64,000 nucleotides of DNA from CAVQGM01 sp963712065 (GTDB taxonomy: Bacteria; Actinomycetota; Acidimicrobiia; Acidimicrobiales; Acidimicrobilacustridaceae), in assembly GCA_963712065.1 (NCBI GenBank), contig CAVQGM010000002.1, positions 1,240,001-1,304,000 on the forward strand, read 5' to 3'. The notes beneath the pieces are model-generated. The model saw only the letters and a program-made list of their open reading frames with translations. It was not told the DNA's origin and searched no databases. Shown one piece after another: positions 42,726 through 51,120 of the stretch; positions within the stretch are counted from its first letter, which is position 1, and every line of letters begins with the position of its first letter. A program made the translations under genes and the position numbers.

Positions 42726-43435
42726 GCGCTCGACGGGACGACCCGCTGTTCGCGAGCACCACGCTGCGCAGCCGCCTGGTGTCGATCGAGGCCGCCGCCG
42801 TCGCCGGGATCATCTGCGCGATCGGGTGGTCCCTGTCGCTGCGAGGCCTCCTCGCGGCACCGGGCATCGGCGCCGCCGACGACGAGATCGCCAGCTTCTA
42901 CGCCGACCCCGCCAACGGCACGGCCGCGCTGGTGTGGCTGCAGGTCCTCGTCTTCTCGACGATCGCCTTCCTGTGGTTCGTCGGGGTGGTGCGGGGCCGG
43001 ATCGGCGATCGGGAGCCCAAGCTGTTCGGCACCGTGTTCCTCGGCGCGAGCATCCTGCTCGCCGCGCTGCTGTTCCTCGGCGCCACGCTGCTGGCGGCGC
43101 CGGCGGTCCTCGTCGCCCTCACCGACAAGGCCCCCGACCCCGGTTCGACGTCGCTGCTGCGGGCGGCGGCCGCCGCCGTGCTGTCGGTGTTCCTCCCCCG
43201 CGTCGCCACCCTGGTGATGTTCTCGACGGCGAGCCTCGGGCGGGCCACCGGCGGGTTGCCGCGCTGGCTGGTCCTGGTCACCTTCGGGATCGGGCTGTAC
43301 GAGCTGGTCAACGTCACCGTGGACACCCCCACCGTCTTCCTGGTGCCGGCCTGGATCGCCCTGGTGAGCGTGGTGCTGCTGGTGCGCCACCCGGCTCACG
43401 CGTTCGAGCTCGGCGAGCCGCCCGCCGACCCCTGA
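42722..43435 (+). CDS. Polytopic membrane protein of unknown function
   Basis: A 237-residue protein with about six hydrophobic helices: IEAAAVAGIICAIGWSLSL, LVWLQVLVFSTIAFLWFVGVV, LFGTVFLGASILLAALLFLGATLLAAP, the region before LPRVATLVMFSTASLG, PRWLVLVTFGIGLYELVNV and VFLVPAWIALVSVVLLV. The family is not recognised. The ATG overlaps the TetR fusion stop, so it is translated together with the regulator and could be a transporter or sensor under its control. Confidence 0.7.
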   Translation: MSARRDDPLFASTTLRSRLVSIEAAAVAGIICAIGWSLSLRGLLAAPGIGAADDEIASFYADPANGTAALVWLQVLVFSTIAFLWFVGVVRGRIGDREPKLFGTVFLGASILLAALLFLGATLLAAPAVLVALTDKAPDPGSTSLLRAAAAAVLSVFLPRVATLVMFSTASLGRATGGLPRWLVLVTFGIGLYELVNVTVDTPTVFLVPAWIALVSVVLLVRHPAHAFELGEPPADP

Positions 43436-43454
43436 GGTGGACGGTCGCCGGTCC

Positions 43455-45138
43455 TCAGCGCTGCTCCTCGACCCAGGCCATCGCGTCGGCGTGGGCCCGC
43501 TCGACGGTGGCCCCGACGCGCTCGTCGCCGGGGTAGACGTTCTCGTCGCCGATCACCGCGGTGATGCCGGTGACCGAGAGCTGCTCGATGATCCGCTCGC
43601 TGGCCGACACGATCACCAGCTTGCTGCCGGCCGCGACGAGCGCCTCGGCGTAGCGACGGAGCACGTCCATGAACGTCGTTCCCAGGTCGCTGCGGCCCCG
43701 CAGGCGCAGGATCACCACGGAGCCGCCCGACGTGGGGCCGACCGACGGCAGCGCCGCCTCGAAGATCGGTGCCGCCGCGAAGAACAGGCTGCCGTAGGGC
43801 TGCAGCACGACCACCTCGTGGGCGGGCAGCTCGGCGGGCGGGTCGACCTCGACCAGGTGACCGTCCGGGTCGCGGACCCTCCGACGGATCGTGACCTGGT
43901 TGGACTGGCGCACCACGTGCAGCAGGACCGACAGGCCCACGCCCACGAGCACTGCGTACTGGAGCGGGATCACCATGGTCAGCACGAAGGTGACCACCAG
44001 CACCGCCCTCTGGACGGGCCCGGTGCGCCAGACCGACTGCAGATCCGCCGGCTTGATGGTGCGGTAGCCGATGAGCATCAGCAGCCCCGCCAGCGAAGGC
44101 ATGGCCACCTTGTCCACCACCTCGCCGAACGCGACGATCACCACCGCCATCACCACCGACGCGAACACCAGCGACCAGCGCGACCGGGCCCCGGCCTCCT
44201 TGTTGAGCGCCGAGGCCGACACCGACCCCCCGACCGGCATGCCCCGGAACACCCCGGACGCCAGGTTGGCGACGCCCTGCCCGACGAAGTCGCGGGACGC
44301 GTCGGGATAGCGGCCGTCGGGGTTGGTGAAGTTGGCCGAGATGCCCGCTCCCTGCACGAGGCCCACGAAGGCGAGCGAGACGGCCGGAACCAGCAACGCC
44401 GGCACGAGCCGCAGCAGCGGCAGCTCGGGGGTGGGGAGTCCGTCGAGGGCGATGCCCAGGTCCTCGAGCGTCGCCACCTGGTCCCAGCCGAGCAGCGGCA
44501 CCATCGCCGAGGTGACGATCACGGCGACCACCAGGCCGAGGGAGCGGAGGGGCGTCCGCTCCAGGACCACGATCAACACGATGGTCGCGACCCCGACCAG
44601 CAGCGTCCGGGCGTCGAGCCGCCCCGGATGGATCACGGTGTTGACCGCCCGGATCACACGGTTGGCGCCCTCGGCGGCATAGCCGGTGAGGTTCGCCAGC
44701 TGCCCCAGCACGATGTTCACGCCGACGGCGTTGATGAACCCGACCATGACGGCGTTGGAGACGAAGCGCAGGATCGAGCCGAGCCGCAGGAGCCCGGCCA
44801 TCACCATGACCGCCCCGGTCACCATCGAGAGGGTCACCAGGGCCCGGGTCGGATCGTCGGACTCGCGGAGCACGCCGACGTCGGCGATCAGCATCGCCAT
44901 CGCCCCCGTCCCCTGCACCGCCATGAACGCCGAGCTGGTCCCCAGCGCCCCGCTCACGGTGCCCGACCATGTAGCCGTACAAGCCGGCCGACGGGTTGAC
45001 TCCGGCCAGCAGCCCCGTGGCGAGGCCGTCGGGGACCGACTGCACGCCGAGCACCAGGCCGGCGACCGCGTCGTGGCGCAGCATCCGGCGACCGGGCGCG
45101 CGACCGCTGCGCATCGCCCTCCGGCGCTCCTTCGCCAC
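43455..45138 (-). pseudogene. SulP-family anion transporter with STAS domain, single frameshift
   Basis: The reassembled protein is about 560 residues. Transport helices 1-12 include RHDAVAGLVLGVQSVPDGLATGLLAGVNPSAGLYGYMVG and GFINAVGVNIVLGQLANLTGYA, and the C-terminal STAS domain begins around HEVVVLQPYGSLFFAAAPIF (ending ...DAMAWVEEQR). SulP proteins move sulfate, bicarbonate or dicarboxylates. One extra base in GGG at about 44962-44964 breaks the frame between ...YGYMVG and GTVSGALG. GTG at 45138 is used as start. It is divergent from the sulfatase at 45200, so sulfate is a sensible, though unproven, substrate. Confidence 0.82.
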
Positions 45139-45199
45139 CTCGGCAGCTTATTGGTTGAACGACTGTGTACACCTGCGGGCACCACAGTAGGTTCTGGTG

Positions 45200-46840
45200 A
45201 TGGCCAATCCGAACGTCCTCGTGATCATGACCGACGAGGAGCGCTACCCGCCGCCCTACGAGACGGCCGAGGTCACGAGGTTCCGACGGGAGCAGCTGCC
45301 GGCCCGCGACCGGATCCGCGACGGTGGGCTCGAGCTCCACCGGCACTACGTCGGTTCCACGGCGTGCGTGCCCAGCCGGGCCACGCTGTTCACCGGGCAG
45401 TACCCGTCGCTGCACGGCGTCTCCCAGACCGACGGCGTGGCGAAGGGCAGCGACGACCCCGGCATGCGCTGGCTGGACCCCGACGCCGTGCCCACGCTCG
45501 GTGACTGGTTCCGGGCCGGTGGCTACCAGACGCACTACCGCGGCAAGTGGCACATCAGCCATGCCGACCTGGCCGTCCCCGGGAGCCACGAGGGTCTGGC
45601 TGCCTCGGACGACGAGGGTCGGGTGATCGCCGACGCGGTCGAGGCGTACCGGGCGGCCGATCGGCTCGGCCCCTTCGGGTTCTCGGGCTGGATCGGCCGG
45701 GAGCCCCACGGCGCGGCGAAGTCCAACAGCGGCACCGTCCGCGACGGTGTGTTCGCCGAACAGGTCGTCGACCTCTTCGGTGACCTGGCCCGTGCCTCCC
45801 GTGAGGGACCGTGGCTCGCGGTCGCCTCGTTCGTGAACCCGCACGACATCGCCTTCGCCGGTGGCTTCTACGAGCTCCTGCTGGGGTTCGATCCGGCCGA
45901 CGACACCGTGCCCGACATCCCCGAGGCACCGTCGCAGCGCGACTCGTTCGAGGGGCGTCCGGCGTGCCAGGAGCAGTTCAGGGCGCTGTGGCCGAAGATG
46001 GTGGCGGAGCAACCGCCCGACGTCGCCTACCGACGCCTGTACTACTACCTGCACAAGCTCGTCGATCAGGCGGTCGGTCGCATCGTGGACGCCCTGGAGG
46101 CATCGGGGATGGCCGACGACACCGTCGTGGTGTTCACGTCGGACCACGGGGACCTCCTCGGCGCGCACGGCGGGATGCAGCAGAAGTGGGCCAACGTGTT
46201 CGACGAGGCGCTCCGTGTGCCCATGGTCGTCAAGGGCCCGGGCGTCGCGCCGGTCGAGGGCGGGATCACCATGCCGACCAGCCACGTCGACCTGATCCCC
46301 ACGCTGATGGGACTGGCCGGGATCGACGTCGAGCGCGCCGCCGCCGAGGTGGCGCGTGCCCACACCCGGACGCGCCCGCTTCCCGGCCGCGACCTCAGCG
46401 GACTGCTGACCGGCACGAGCACCGCCGAGGCCCTGGCCGCGCCGATCTACTTCATGACCGAGGACGACGTGACCCGTGGGCTCAGCCAACGCAACGTGCT
46501 GACGGGCGAGGCGTTCGACGCCCTGAGTGCACCTGCCCGCATCGAGTCGGTCGTCGCCACCCTGCCGACCGGGGACGCCGGTGCCGCAGAGCTGTGGAAG
46601 CTCAACCACTACCACGACGGGCTCGATGCCTGGGATGCCGACCACGGCATCGCCCCACCGAGCGACCGGCGGCCCGCCGCCGAACCGGCGTGGGAGTTGC
46701 ACAACCTGACCACGGACCCCGAGGAACGTCGCGACCGCAGCGGAGAGGACCCCGCCGTGATCGGCGCCATGCGCGAGATCCTGGAGTCCCAGCGCGAAGA
46801 GAAGCGGCTCGTCCCCTCGAGCCGGCAGCCCACGTCCTGA
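45200..46840 (+). CDS. Type I (formylglycine) sulfatase
   Basis: A 546-residue sulfatase. The active-site signature C56-V-P-S-R in STACVPSRATLFTGQYPS is the CxPSR motif whose Cys is converted to formylglycine. Metal and substrate residues are seen in VIMTDEER, GKWHISHADL, and TSDHGDLLGAHGG; the alkaline-phosphatase-like domain is complete and ends in a short C-terminal subdomain (WELHNLTTDPEERRD). No signal peptide is evident. The maturation enzyme (FGE) is not in the window. ATG at 45200 is used (GTG at 45197 also possible). Divergent from SulP, with a GTGTACAC palindrome at 45165-45172. Confidence 0.86.
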   Translation: MANPNVLVIMTDEERYPPPYETAEVTRFRREQLPARDRIRDGGLELHRHYVGSTACVPSRATLFTGQYPSLHGVSQTDGVAKGSDDPGMRWLDPDAVPTLGDWFRAGGYQTHYRGKWHISHADLAVPGSHEGLAASDDEGRVIADAVEAYRAADRLGPFGFSGWIGREPHGAAKSNSGTVRDGVFAEQVVDLFGDLARASREGPWLAVASFVNPHDIAFAGGFYELLLGFDPADDTVPDIPEAPSQRDSFEGRPACQEQFRALWPKMVAEQPPDVAYRRLYYYLHKLVDQAVGRIVDALEASGMADDTVVVFTSDHGDLLGAHGGMQQKWANVFDEALRVPMVVKGPGVAPVEGGITMPTSHVDLIPTLMGLAGIDVERAAAEVARAHTRTRPLPGRDLSGLLTGTSTAEALAAPIYFMTEDDVTRGLSQRNVLTGEAFDALSAPARIESVVATLPTGDAGAAELWKLNHYHDGLDAWDADHGIAPPSDRRPAAEPAWELHNLTTDPEERRDRSGEDPAVIGAMREILESQREEKRLVPSSRQPTS

Positions 46841-46881
46841 CCCGAGCGAGGGATCGTCGGCGCGACGCTCCCCCGCCACCG

Positions 46882-47229
46882 CTACAGGGACAGATGGAGG
46901 CGCAACGCCTCGTCCAGAGCACCCATCACCGCTGGCGGCACGACACCGACCAGCCGGCCGACACGCTCGACCGCGACCGAGCGGACCTGCTCGGCCTGAG
47001 CCTTCGAATCGACCTGCAGTCCGGTGTCCGACGACTGCAGCACGACCTGGAACGGATGCACACGAGCGACGTTGGAGGTCACCAGCACGATCGTCACGAC
47101 ACCGCTCCCGAGTCGTCCCGCCGCCTGGTTCGCCCCGTCGTTGCTGACCACGACCGCCGGCCGCCGCTTGTTCGCCTCAGAACCACGCACCGGCTCGAGG
47201 TCGACCAGCCGGATCTCACCGCGGCGCAT
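46882..47229 (-). CDS. mazF: MazF/PemK-type mRNA interferase toxin
   Basis: A 115-residue toxin. RRGEIRLVDLEPVRGSEANKRRPAVVVSND is the MazF N-terminal signature (beta-strand with catalytic Arg), and VTIVLVTSNVARVHPFQVVL forms the rest of the beta-barrel. MazF cleaves mRNA at short sequence sites. It overlaps the antitoxin gene upstream by 14 bp, typical of a bicistronic toxin-antitoxin operon. Confidence 0.88.
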   Translation of the reverse strand: MRRGEIRLVDLEPVRGSEANKRRPAVVVSNDGANQAAGRLGSGVVTIVLVTSNVARVHPFQVVLQSSDTGLQVDSKAQAEQVRSVAVERVGRLVGVVPPAVMGALDEALRLHLSL

Positions 47230-47446
47230 CGGCCAGCCCGTCCCCCGTCACCGCTTCCCAATCCTCGGCTGCACCCGACCCGGCCCACTCCTGCCATGCG
47301 TCCTCGTACGCCGCGCCGAGCTCCGCCGAGCGGAGCAACCGCACCGCCTTGTGCACCACCGCCGATCGAGACTCGATGCCCTTGGACTTCGCGTAGGCGT
47401 CGAGGAACTCGACATCTTCGTCCGGCAGACTCACGCTCACTTTCAC
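47216..47446 (-). CDS. mazE: Ribbon-helix-helix antitoxin of the MazF partner
   Basis: A 76-residue antitoxin. KVSVSLPDEDVEFLDAYAKSKGIESRSAVVHKAVRLLR is a ribbon-helix-helix DNA-binding domain; the acidic C-terminus (WQEWAGSGAAEDWEAVTGDGL) is the usual toxin-binding tail. It should neutralise MazF and repress the operon through the palindrome at 47456. Start GTG at 47446. Confidence 0.82.
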   Translation of the reverse strand: MKVSVSLPDEDVEFLDAYAKSKGIESRSAVVHKAVRLLRSAELGAAYEDAWQEWAGSGAAEDWEAVTGDGLADAPR

Positions 47447-47455
47447 ACCGAGATG

Positions 47456-47468
47456 CTACCCCGGGTAG
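47456..47468. promoter_or_regulatory. Toxin-antitoxin operator CTACCC-C-GGGTAG
   Basis: A 6-bp-arm palindrome with one centre base lies 10 bp upstream of the antitoxin start. On the minus strand a TAGCAT sequence partly inside it could serve as -10 element, so binding would block RNA polymerase. This matches autoregulation of mazEF operons. Confidence 0.6.
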
Positions 47469-47538
47469 TACGGGGCGCGGATGGTGCGGCAGGGTTGGGG
47501 TTCCCCCGGTGCTCGTGAGGTCACCGACCCGTGTCGAG

Positions 47539-47553
47539 CTTGACAGTGTCAAG
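47539..47553. promoter_or_regulatory. TetR operator CTTGACA-G-TGTCAAG
   Basis: A perfect 15-bp palindrome with 7-bp arms, 31 bp before the TetR gene start. It includes a TTGACA that could be the -35 element, so repressor binding would mask the promoter. Typical of autoregulated TetR genes. Confidence 0.75.
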
Positions 47554-47583
47554 TCCTGCGTCGATCATGACGAGGTGCCCGTG

Positions 47584-48189
47584 ATGCCCGCCGAGTCGAC
47601 TGACACCCGTGACCGGCTGGTCGACGCCGCGACGGCACTGCTGGCCGAACGAGGTCCCAGCGGCTTCAGCCTCCGCGAGGCCGCCCGCCGGGCCGGCGTC
47701 TCCCACGCCGCTCCCGGGTACCTCTTCGGCGACCTCCGCGGCCTGTTGACCCAGGTCGCCGTCCGGTCGAACGCCCGGCTCACCGCGCGCATGCACCGCG
47801 CCCGACGCCGTCACCGGACCGACCCGGTCGCGGCGCTGGTCGGCGTCGGCCGTGCCTATGTCGGGTTCGCCGTCGACTCGCCGGCGGAGTTCCGCAACCT
47901 GTTCGGCGACCACCTCGATCCGGACGATCCTGACGTCGCGACGTCTCGCCTGGAGGGCGCGATCCCGCTGGTCGAGGCGCTGCGAGCGCTGCACCCCGAC
48001 GCCGACCTCGACAGCGACGCCTTCGCCGGACGCATGTTGCTGGCGTGGGCGACCGTGCACGGCACCGCCGTCCTCGCCGTCGACCGACGCATCCCCGGCG
48101 GGTCCGCCGCCGCCCGACGCGCCATCGACCAGATCCTCACCCAGCTCCTCCCCGCCGTCACCGCGCCCCTCCCAACCCCCGACCCGTAG
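47584..48189 (+). CDS. TetR-family transcriptional regulator
   Basis: A 201-residue repressor. HTH: RLVDAATALLAERGPSGFSLREAARRAGVSHAAPGYLFGDLRGLL (note APGYLFGDL instead of the usual YxHF). The C-terminal domain is of the TetR_C_33-like type (RAYVGFAVDSPAEFRNLF). ATG at 47584; GTG at 47581 is also possible. The palindromic operator upstream indicates autoregulation and control of the epimerase gene 14 bp downstream. Confidence 0.87.
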   Translation: MPAESTDTRDRLVDAATALLAERGPSGFSLREAARRAGVSHAAPGYLFGDLRGLLTQVAVRSNARLTARMHRARRRHRTDPVAALVGVGRAYVGFAVDSPAEFRNLFGDHLDPDDPDVATSRLEGAIPLVEALRALHPDADLDSDAFAGRMLLAWATVHGTAVLAVDRRIPGGSAAARRAIDQILTQLLPAVTAPLPTPDP

Positions 48190-48203
48190 CCAGGAGCACA
48201 ACG

Positions 48204-49142
48204 ATGAACGACCTCCACCTCGTGTTCGGCACCGGTGCGATCGGCCTCGCGCTCGTCGAACGCCTCGTCGCCGACGGCCACCGGGTCCGTGCCGTGAACC
48301 GCTCCGGCCACGCACCGGTCCCCGACGGCGTCGAGGTGGCCGGCGGCGACGCCACCGATCCCGCGTTCAGCACCGACGTCGCCGCCGGCGCGGCGGTCGT
48401 CTACCAGTGCCTCAACCCCGCCTACCACCGCTGGGCAGAGGACTTCCCGCCCCTCCAAGACGCCGTCGTCGCGGCGGCCCGCCACCACGGGGCCCGTTAC
48501 GTGTCCTTCGAGAACACCTACATGTACGGCGACACCCAGGGACGGCCGCTCACCGAAGCCACCCCGCAGCGCGCCCGCACGCGAAAGGGCGCCGTGCGCC
48601 GCGCCATGGCCCGACAACTGGCGGAGCTCCACGCCGCCGGCGACCTCGACGTCGCCACGGCCCGCGCCTCGGACTACTTCGGCCCCCGCGGCACCACGCA
48701 GTCGCCACTCGGCGATCTCGTCGTCGGCGCCGCCCTCCGCAACAAGCCCGCCCGCCTGATCGGCGACCCCGACCAGCCCCACAGCTACACCTACACCATC
48801 GACGCCGCTCGGACCCTCGCCGACCTCGGCACCCGTGACGACGTCTCCGGCGAGGTCTTCCACGTCCCCAACGCCCCCGCCCTGACCACCCGCGAGGTCA
48901 TCGACCTCATCGCCGAACACCTCGGCGCACCCGTCACCGTGAAGACGACACCCCGACTGGTCCTGCGCCTGCTCGGACTGTTCAACCCGACCATCCGGGA
49001 GCTCCCCGAGATGCTCTACGAGTTCACCCAACCCTTCATCATCGACAGCACCAAGGCCGAACGACGCCTGGGCATCCACCCCACGCCCCTCGACGTCGCC
49101 CTCGCCGACACCGTGAACTGGTTCCGCAATCAGCCGAGCTGA
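48204..49142 (+). CDS. NAD(P)-binding epimerase/dehydratase-family protein
   Basis: A 312-residue protein of the extended SDR type. The N-terminus HLVFGTGAIGLALVERLVADGHRV carries the cofactor glycine motif (GTGAIG), and FENTYMYGD is in the place of the catalytic Tyr region (YxxxK not evident). DYFGPRGTTQSPLGDLVV and FNPTIRELPEMLYEFTQPFI are typical of atypical SDR proteins adjacent to TetR regulators. Substrate unknown. Same operon as the TetR gene. Confidence 0.8.
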   Translation: MNDLHLVFGTGAIGLALVERLVADGHRVRAVNRSGHAPVPDGVEVAGGDATDPAFSTDVAAGAAVVYQCLNPAYHRWAEDFPPLQDAVVAAARHHGARYVSFENTYMYGDTQGRPLTEATPQRARTRKGAVRRAMARQLAELHAAGDLDVATARASDYFGPRGTTQSPLGDLVVGAALRNKPARLIGDPDQPHSYTYTIDAARTLADLGTRDDVSGEVFHVPNAPALTTREVIDLIAEHLGAPVTVKTTPRLVLRLLGLFNPTIRELPEMLYEFTQPFIIDSTKAERRLGIHPTPLDVALADTVNWFRNQPS

Positions 49143-49319
49143 ACCTCATGTCGGGCGCGGACGCCTCCGGAGGGGCGAGGTCGGTACCGCCGCGCGAACG
49201 CCTTCACGACCGCGGGCCGGGTTCGCTTGTCACGGTCACCGCACCTCAGCCGACGCCGGGTCACGGCCGAGGAACGCGACCAGCTCGTCCAGCGGCGGTT
49301 GCTGACTCGACCGGAGTGC

Positions 49320-49820
49320 TCATGGCCAGGGAAGGCCGAGCGCCTTGGCGGCGGTGCTCAGCTTCATGACCAGGCGTCGAGGTTGGCGGGGGAGCTGCTG
49401 GAAGTCGTGGTGCTCGTAGAACTCACGTGCCTCGTCGTCGATCGCGTCGACCAACACCACTCGCCCGCCGGCACGGCGCGCTGCGGCGAGGACCGTGTCG
49501 AGCGCGTGGACGAGCAGCTCGGCGCCGAGGCCACGCCCGTGGATCGTGGAGTCCAGTGCCAACTTGGCCAACAAGATCGCCGGGATCTGTCGGGGAGCAC
49601 CTCGGGCCAGACGCGGCGGCGCGTCATCGCGCACCAAGAGGTGGGGTGCCACGGCGAAGTAGCCGACGACCCGACCGTCCTCATCAGCCAAGACGTAGGT
49701 GCGCGTCCCTTGCCCGGTGGCCGTGCGGGCGTGGCGACGCAACCAGTCGCCGAGCTCCGCGTTGCCGCAGGCGAACTCCGAGAGGTCGTGGGCGGCGAGA
49801 GGCTCGACCCGATAGGTCAC
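49320..49820 (-). CDS. GNAT-family acetyltransferase toxin (TacT-like)
   Basis: A 166-residue GNAT protein. It begins with EPLAAHDLSEFACGNAELGDWLRRHAR, typical of TacT/AtaT toxins, and the acetyl-CoA binding motif is LALDSTIHGRGLGAELLVHAL. The C-terminal DDEAREFYEHHDFQQLP matches the family. TacT proteins acetylate aminoacyl-tRNA and stop translation. The gene overlaps the antitoxin stop by 4 bp. Confidence 0.86.
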   Translation of the reverse strand: MTYRVEPLAAHDLSEFACGNAELGDWLRRHARTATGQGTRTYVLADEDGRVVGYFAVAPHLLVRDDAPPRLARGAPRQIPAILLAKLALDSTIHGRGLGAELLVHALDTVLAAARRAGGRVVLVDAIDDEAREFYEHHDFQQLPRQPRRLVMKLSTAAKALGLPWP

Positions 49821-50095
49821 CGAGCCGCGACGCGAGGGGCTCGGCGGGACCGCTTCGCCGCCTTGGCCAGTCGCGGAGCGGGCTCAGGCTCGTCGAGCGC
49901 CGCCAGGAGGCTGTCGAAGTAGTCGGCCGGTACGACGGTCGTGGTCGCCGCTGCGATGATCTCGTCGGCTCGCTCGACCGCGGCGCCGACCATGAACGCC
50001 GACACCGACAGGCCGGCGGTCGATGCTGCCTGCTCGATGCGCTCGCGTTCGTGAGGAGACAGGCGTGCCTCGAGTCGATCGGTCTTGACTGCCAT
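49817..50095 (-). CDS. DUF1778 (TacA-type) antitoxin
   Basis: A 92-residue antitoxin starting MAVKTDRLEARLSPHERERIEQAASTAGLSVSAFMVGAAVERADEII, the ribbon-helix-helix region; the basic C-terminal tail is the toxin neutralising part. ATG at 50095. Overlaps TacT by 4 bp (ATGA). Autoregulation is likely through the direct repeats at 50116-50135. Confidence 0.86.
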   Translation of the reverse strand: MAVKTDRLEARLSPHERERIEQAASTAGLSVSAFMVGAAVERADEIIAAATTTVVPADYFDSLLAALDEPEPAPRLAKAAKRSRRAPRVAAR

Positions 50096-50115
50096 CGCAG
50101 CTCCTCGGTCCTCTA

Positions 50116-50135
50116 TGTACGGAGAATTGTACGGA
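50116..50135. repeat. Direct repeats TGTACGGA, 12-bp period, upstream of the DUF1778 antitoxin
   Basis: Two perfect 8-bp direct repeats TGTACGGA start at 50116 and 50128, 20 bp before the antitoxin start on the minus strand. Such repeats match TacA operator architecture. The remainder of the gap to 50440 (about 300 bp) holds no gene that I can support. Confidence 0.6.
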
Positions 50136-50440
50136 ATGTGGAGAGTTGCGGCAACCGGCGTTCCGAATGGGCCCCAAGGCGTTCCGAGATCACCACGAGG
50201 CACCGCCGCGCGCGACGACGATCGGACGCGGACGACCTCGCGTACCGCTTCTGGCACCATCGCCCCACTCGCCACGTGCTCCGGAGTCCCGCCAAGACCT
50301 CCGGCCATGAGTCTTCTCATGACCGTGCACCAAGATCACCGGGTCGTTCGCCATCGTGCCCCCCCGTCGATCGGACCGTCTCCGCCGTGACGACTTCCGA
50401 CCGCTGGGTCGTCGGCGGTGGACGGCCGGTTGGTACGAGG

Positions 50441-50962
50441 TCAGCCGGTGTAGGTGGGCTCGGCCGTGGTCGCCGGCGCGGCGCCGGTCTCCGCAGGCCC
50501 GCCCACGCCGGTGCCTTCATCTGGGAGGGGACCGCACCCGGCGAGCTCGACGACGTCGCCGACGGGACCGGCGGTCCGCTCGTCGTCGGCGAAGTACGTC
50601 TCCGTCTGCAGGACGTACACCCCCTCGAACCCCACGAGGTAGGAGACGACGACGGTGTTGGAGGTCCCCGGCGGGAGCGGGTCGAGCGCCATGTCGATCT
50701 GCGGGGTCTCCACGCCTCCCGACGGGACCGCGAACGCATACGCGGAATAGAAGTCGATCGTGCGGTCCGACGTGTTCTCCAGCGTCCAGGCGACGTCGTA
50801 GGTGTTCTCGTCCGTACACACCGCGGAGGCCTCCAGGACGAGGGCGTCGGTCTCTCCGATGAACGGTGGATTCGTCGTGTCGGTCTGGGCGCCGGTCGGA
50901 GCGGCGGGACCGACCCAGAGCAGGGCCAGTGCGGTGACGGGGATGATCGCCACGCGTCGCAT
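50441..50962 (-). CDS. Secreted protein of unknown function
   Basis: A 173-residue exported protein: the ATG at 50962 begins a signal peptide RRVAIIPVTALALLWVGPAAPTGAQ. The mature part has a short conserved-looking beta-rich domain with CTDENTYDVAWTLENTSDRTIDFYSAYAFAVPSG and GFEGVYVLQTETYFADDERT, and the end PTYTG. Resembles an immunoglobulin-like fold of secreted actinobacterial proteins, but I cannot name a family. Four bases GGGGAAGC before the start may act as a ribosome-binding site. Confidence 0.65.
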   Translation of the reverse strand: MRRVAIIPVTALALLWVGPAAPTGAQTDTTNPPFIGETDALVLEASAVCTDENTYDVAWTLENTSDRTIDFYSAYAFAVPSGGVETPQIDMALDPLPPGTSNTVVVSYLVGFEGVYVLQTETYFADDERTAGPVGDVVELAGCGPLPDEGTGVGGPAETGAAPATTAEPTYTG

Positions 50963-51120
50963 CGGGCTTCCCCCTGGGTCGCGGGATGTCGACACGTGAT
51001 GGTCGCGTCACGCCGGCGGGATGAGAAGGGGAGAACGTCACCCGAGCGTCGTCGCTCGACTCGGGACGGACCGAGCAACGATGAACGCGGTGCTTGGGTC
51101 AGTCGGTTTGCTCGAACCGG

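Noticed and set aside
45811..48189. 792-codon plus-strand frame through the sulfatase, mazEF and TetR genes
   Set aside because: Only its end (47584-48189) is a real TetR. The rest is a shadow of the sulfatase and crosses the minus-strand toxin-antitoxin genes.
49148..49319. Possible short coding sequence (RVTAEERDQLVQRRLLTR) between the epimerase and TacT genes
   Set aside because: Too short and without start signal or family match; could be a transposase relic but cannot be supported.
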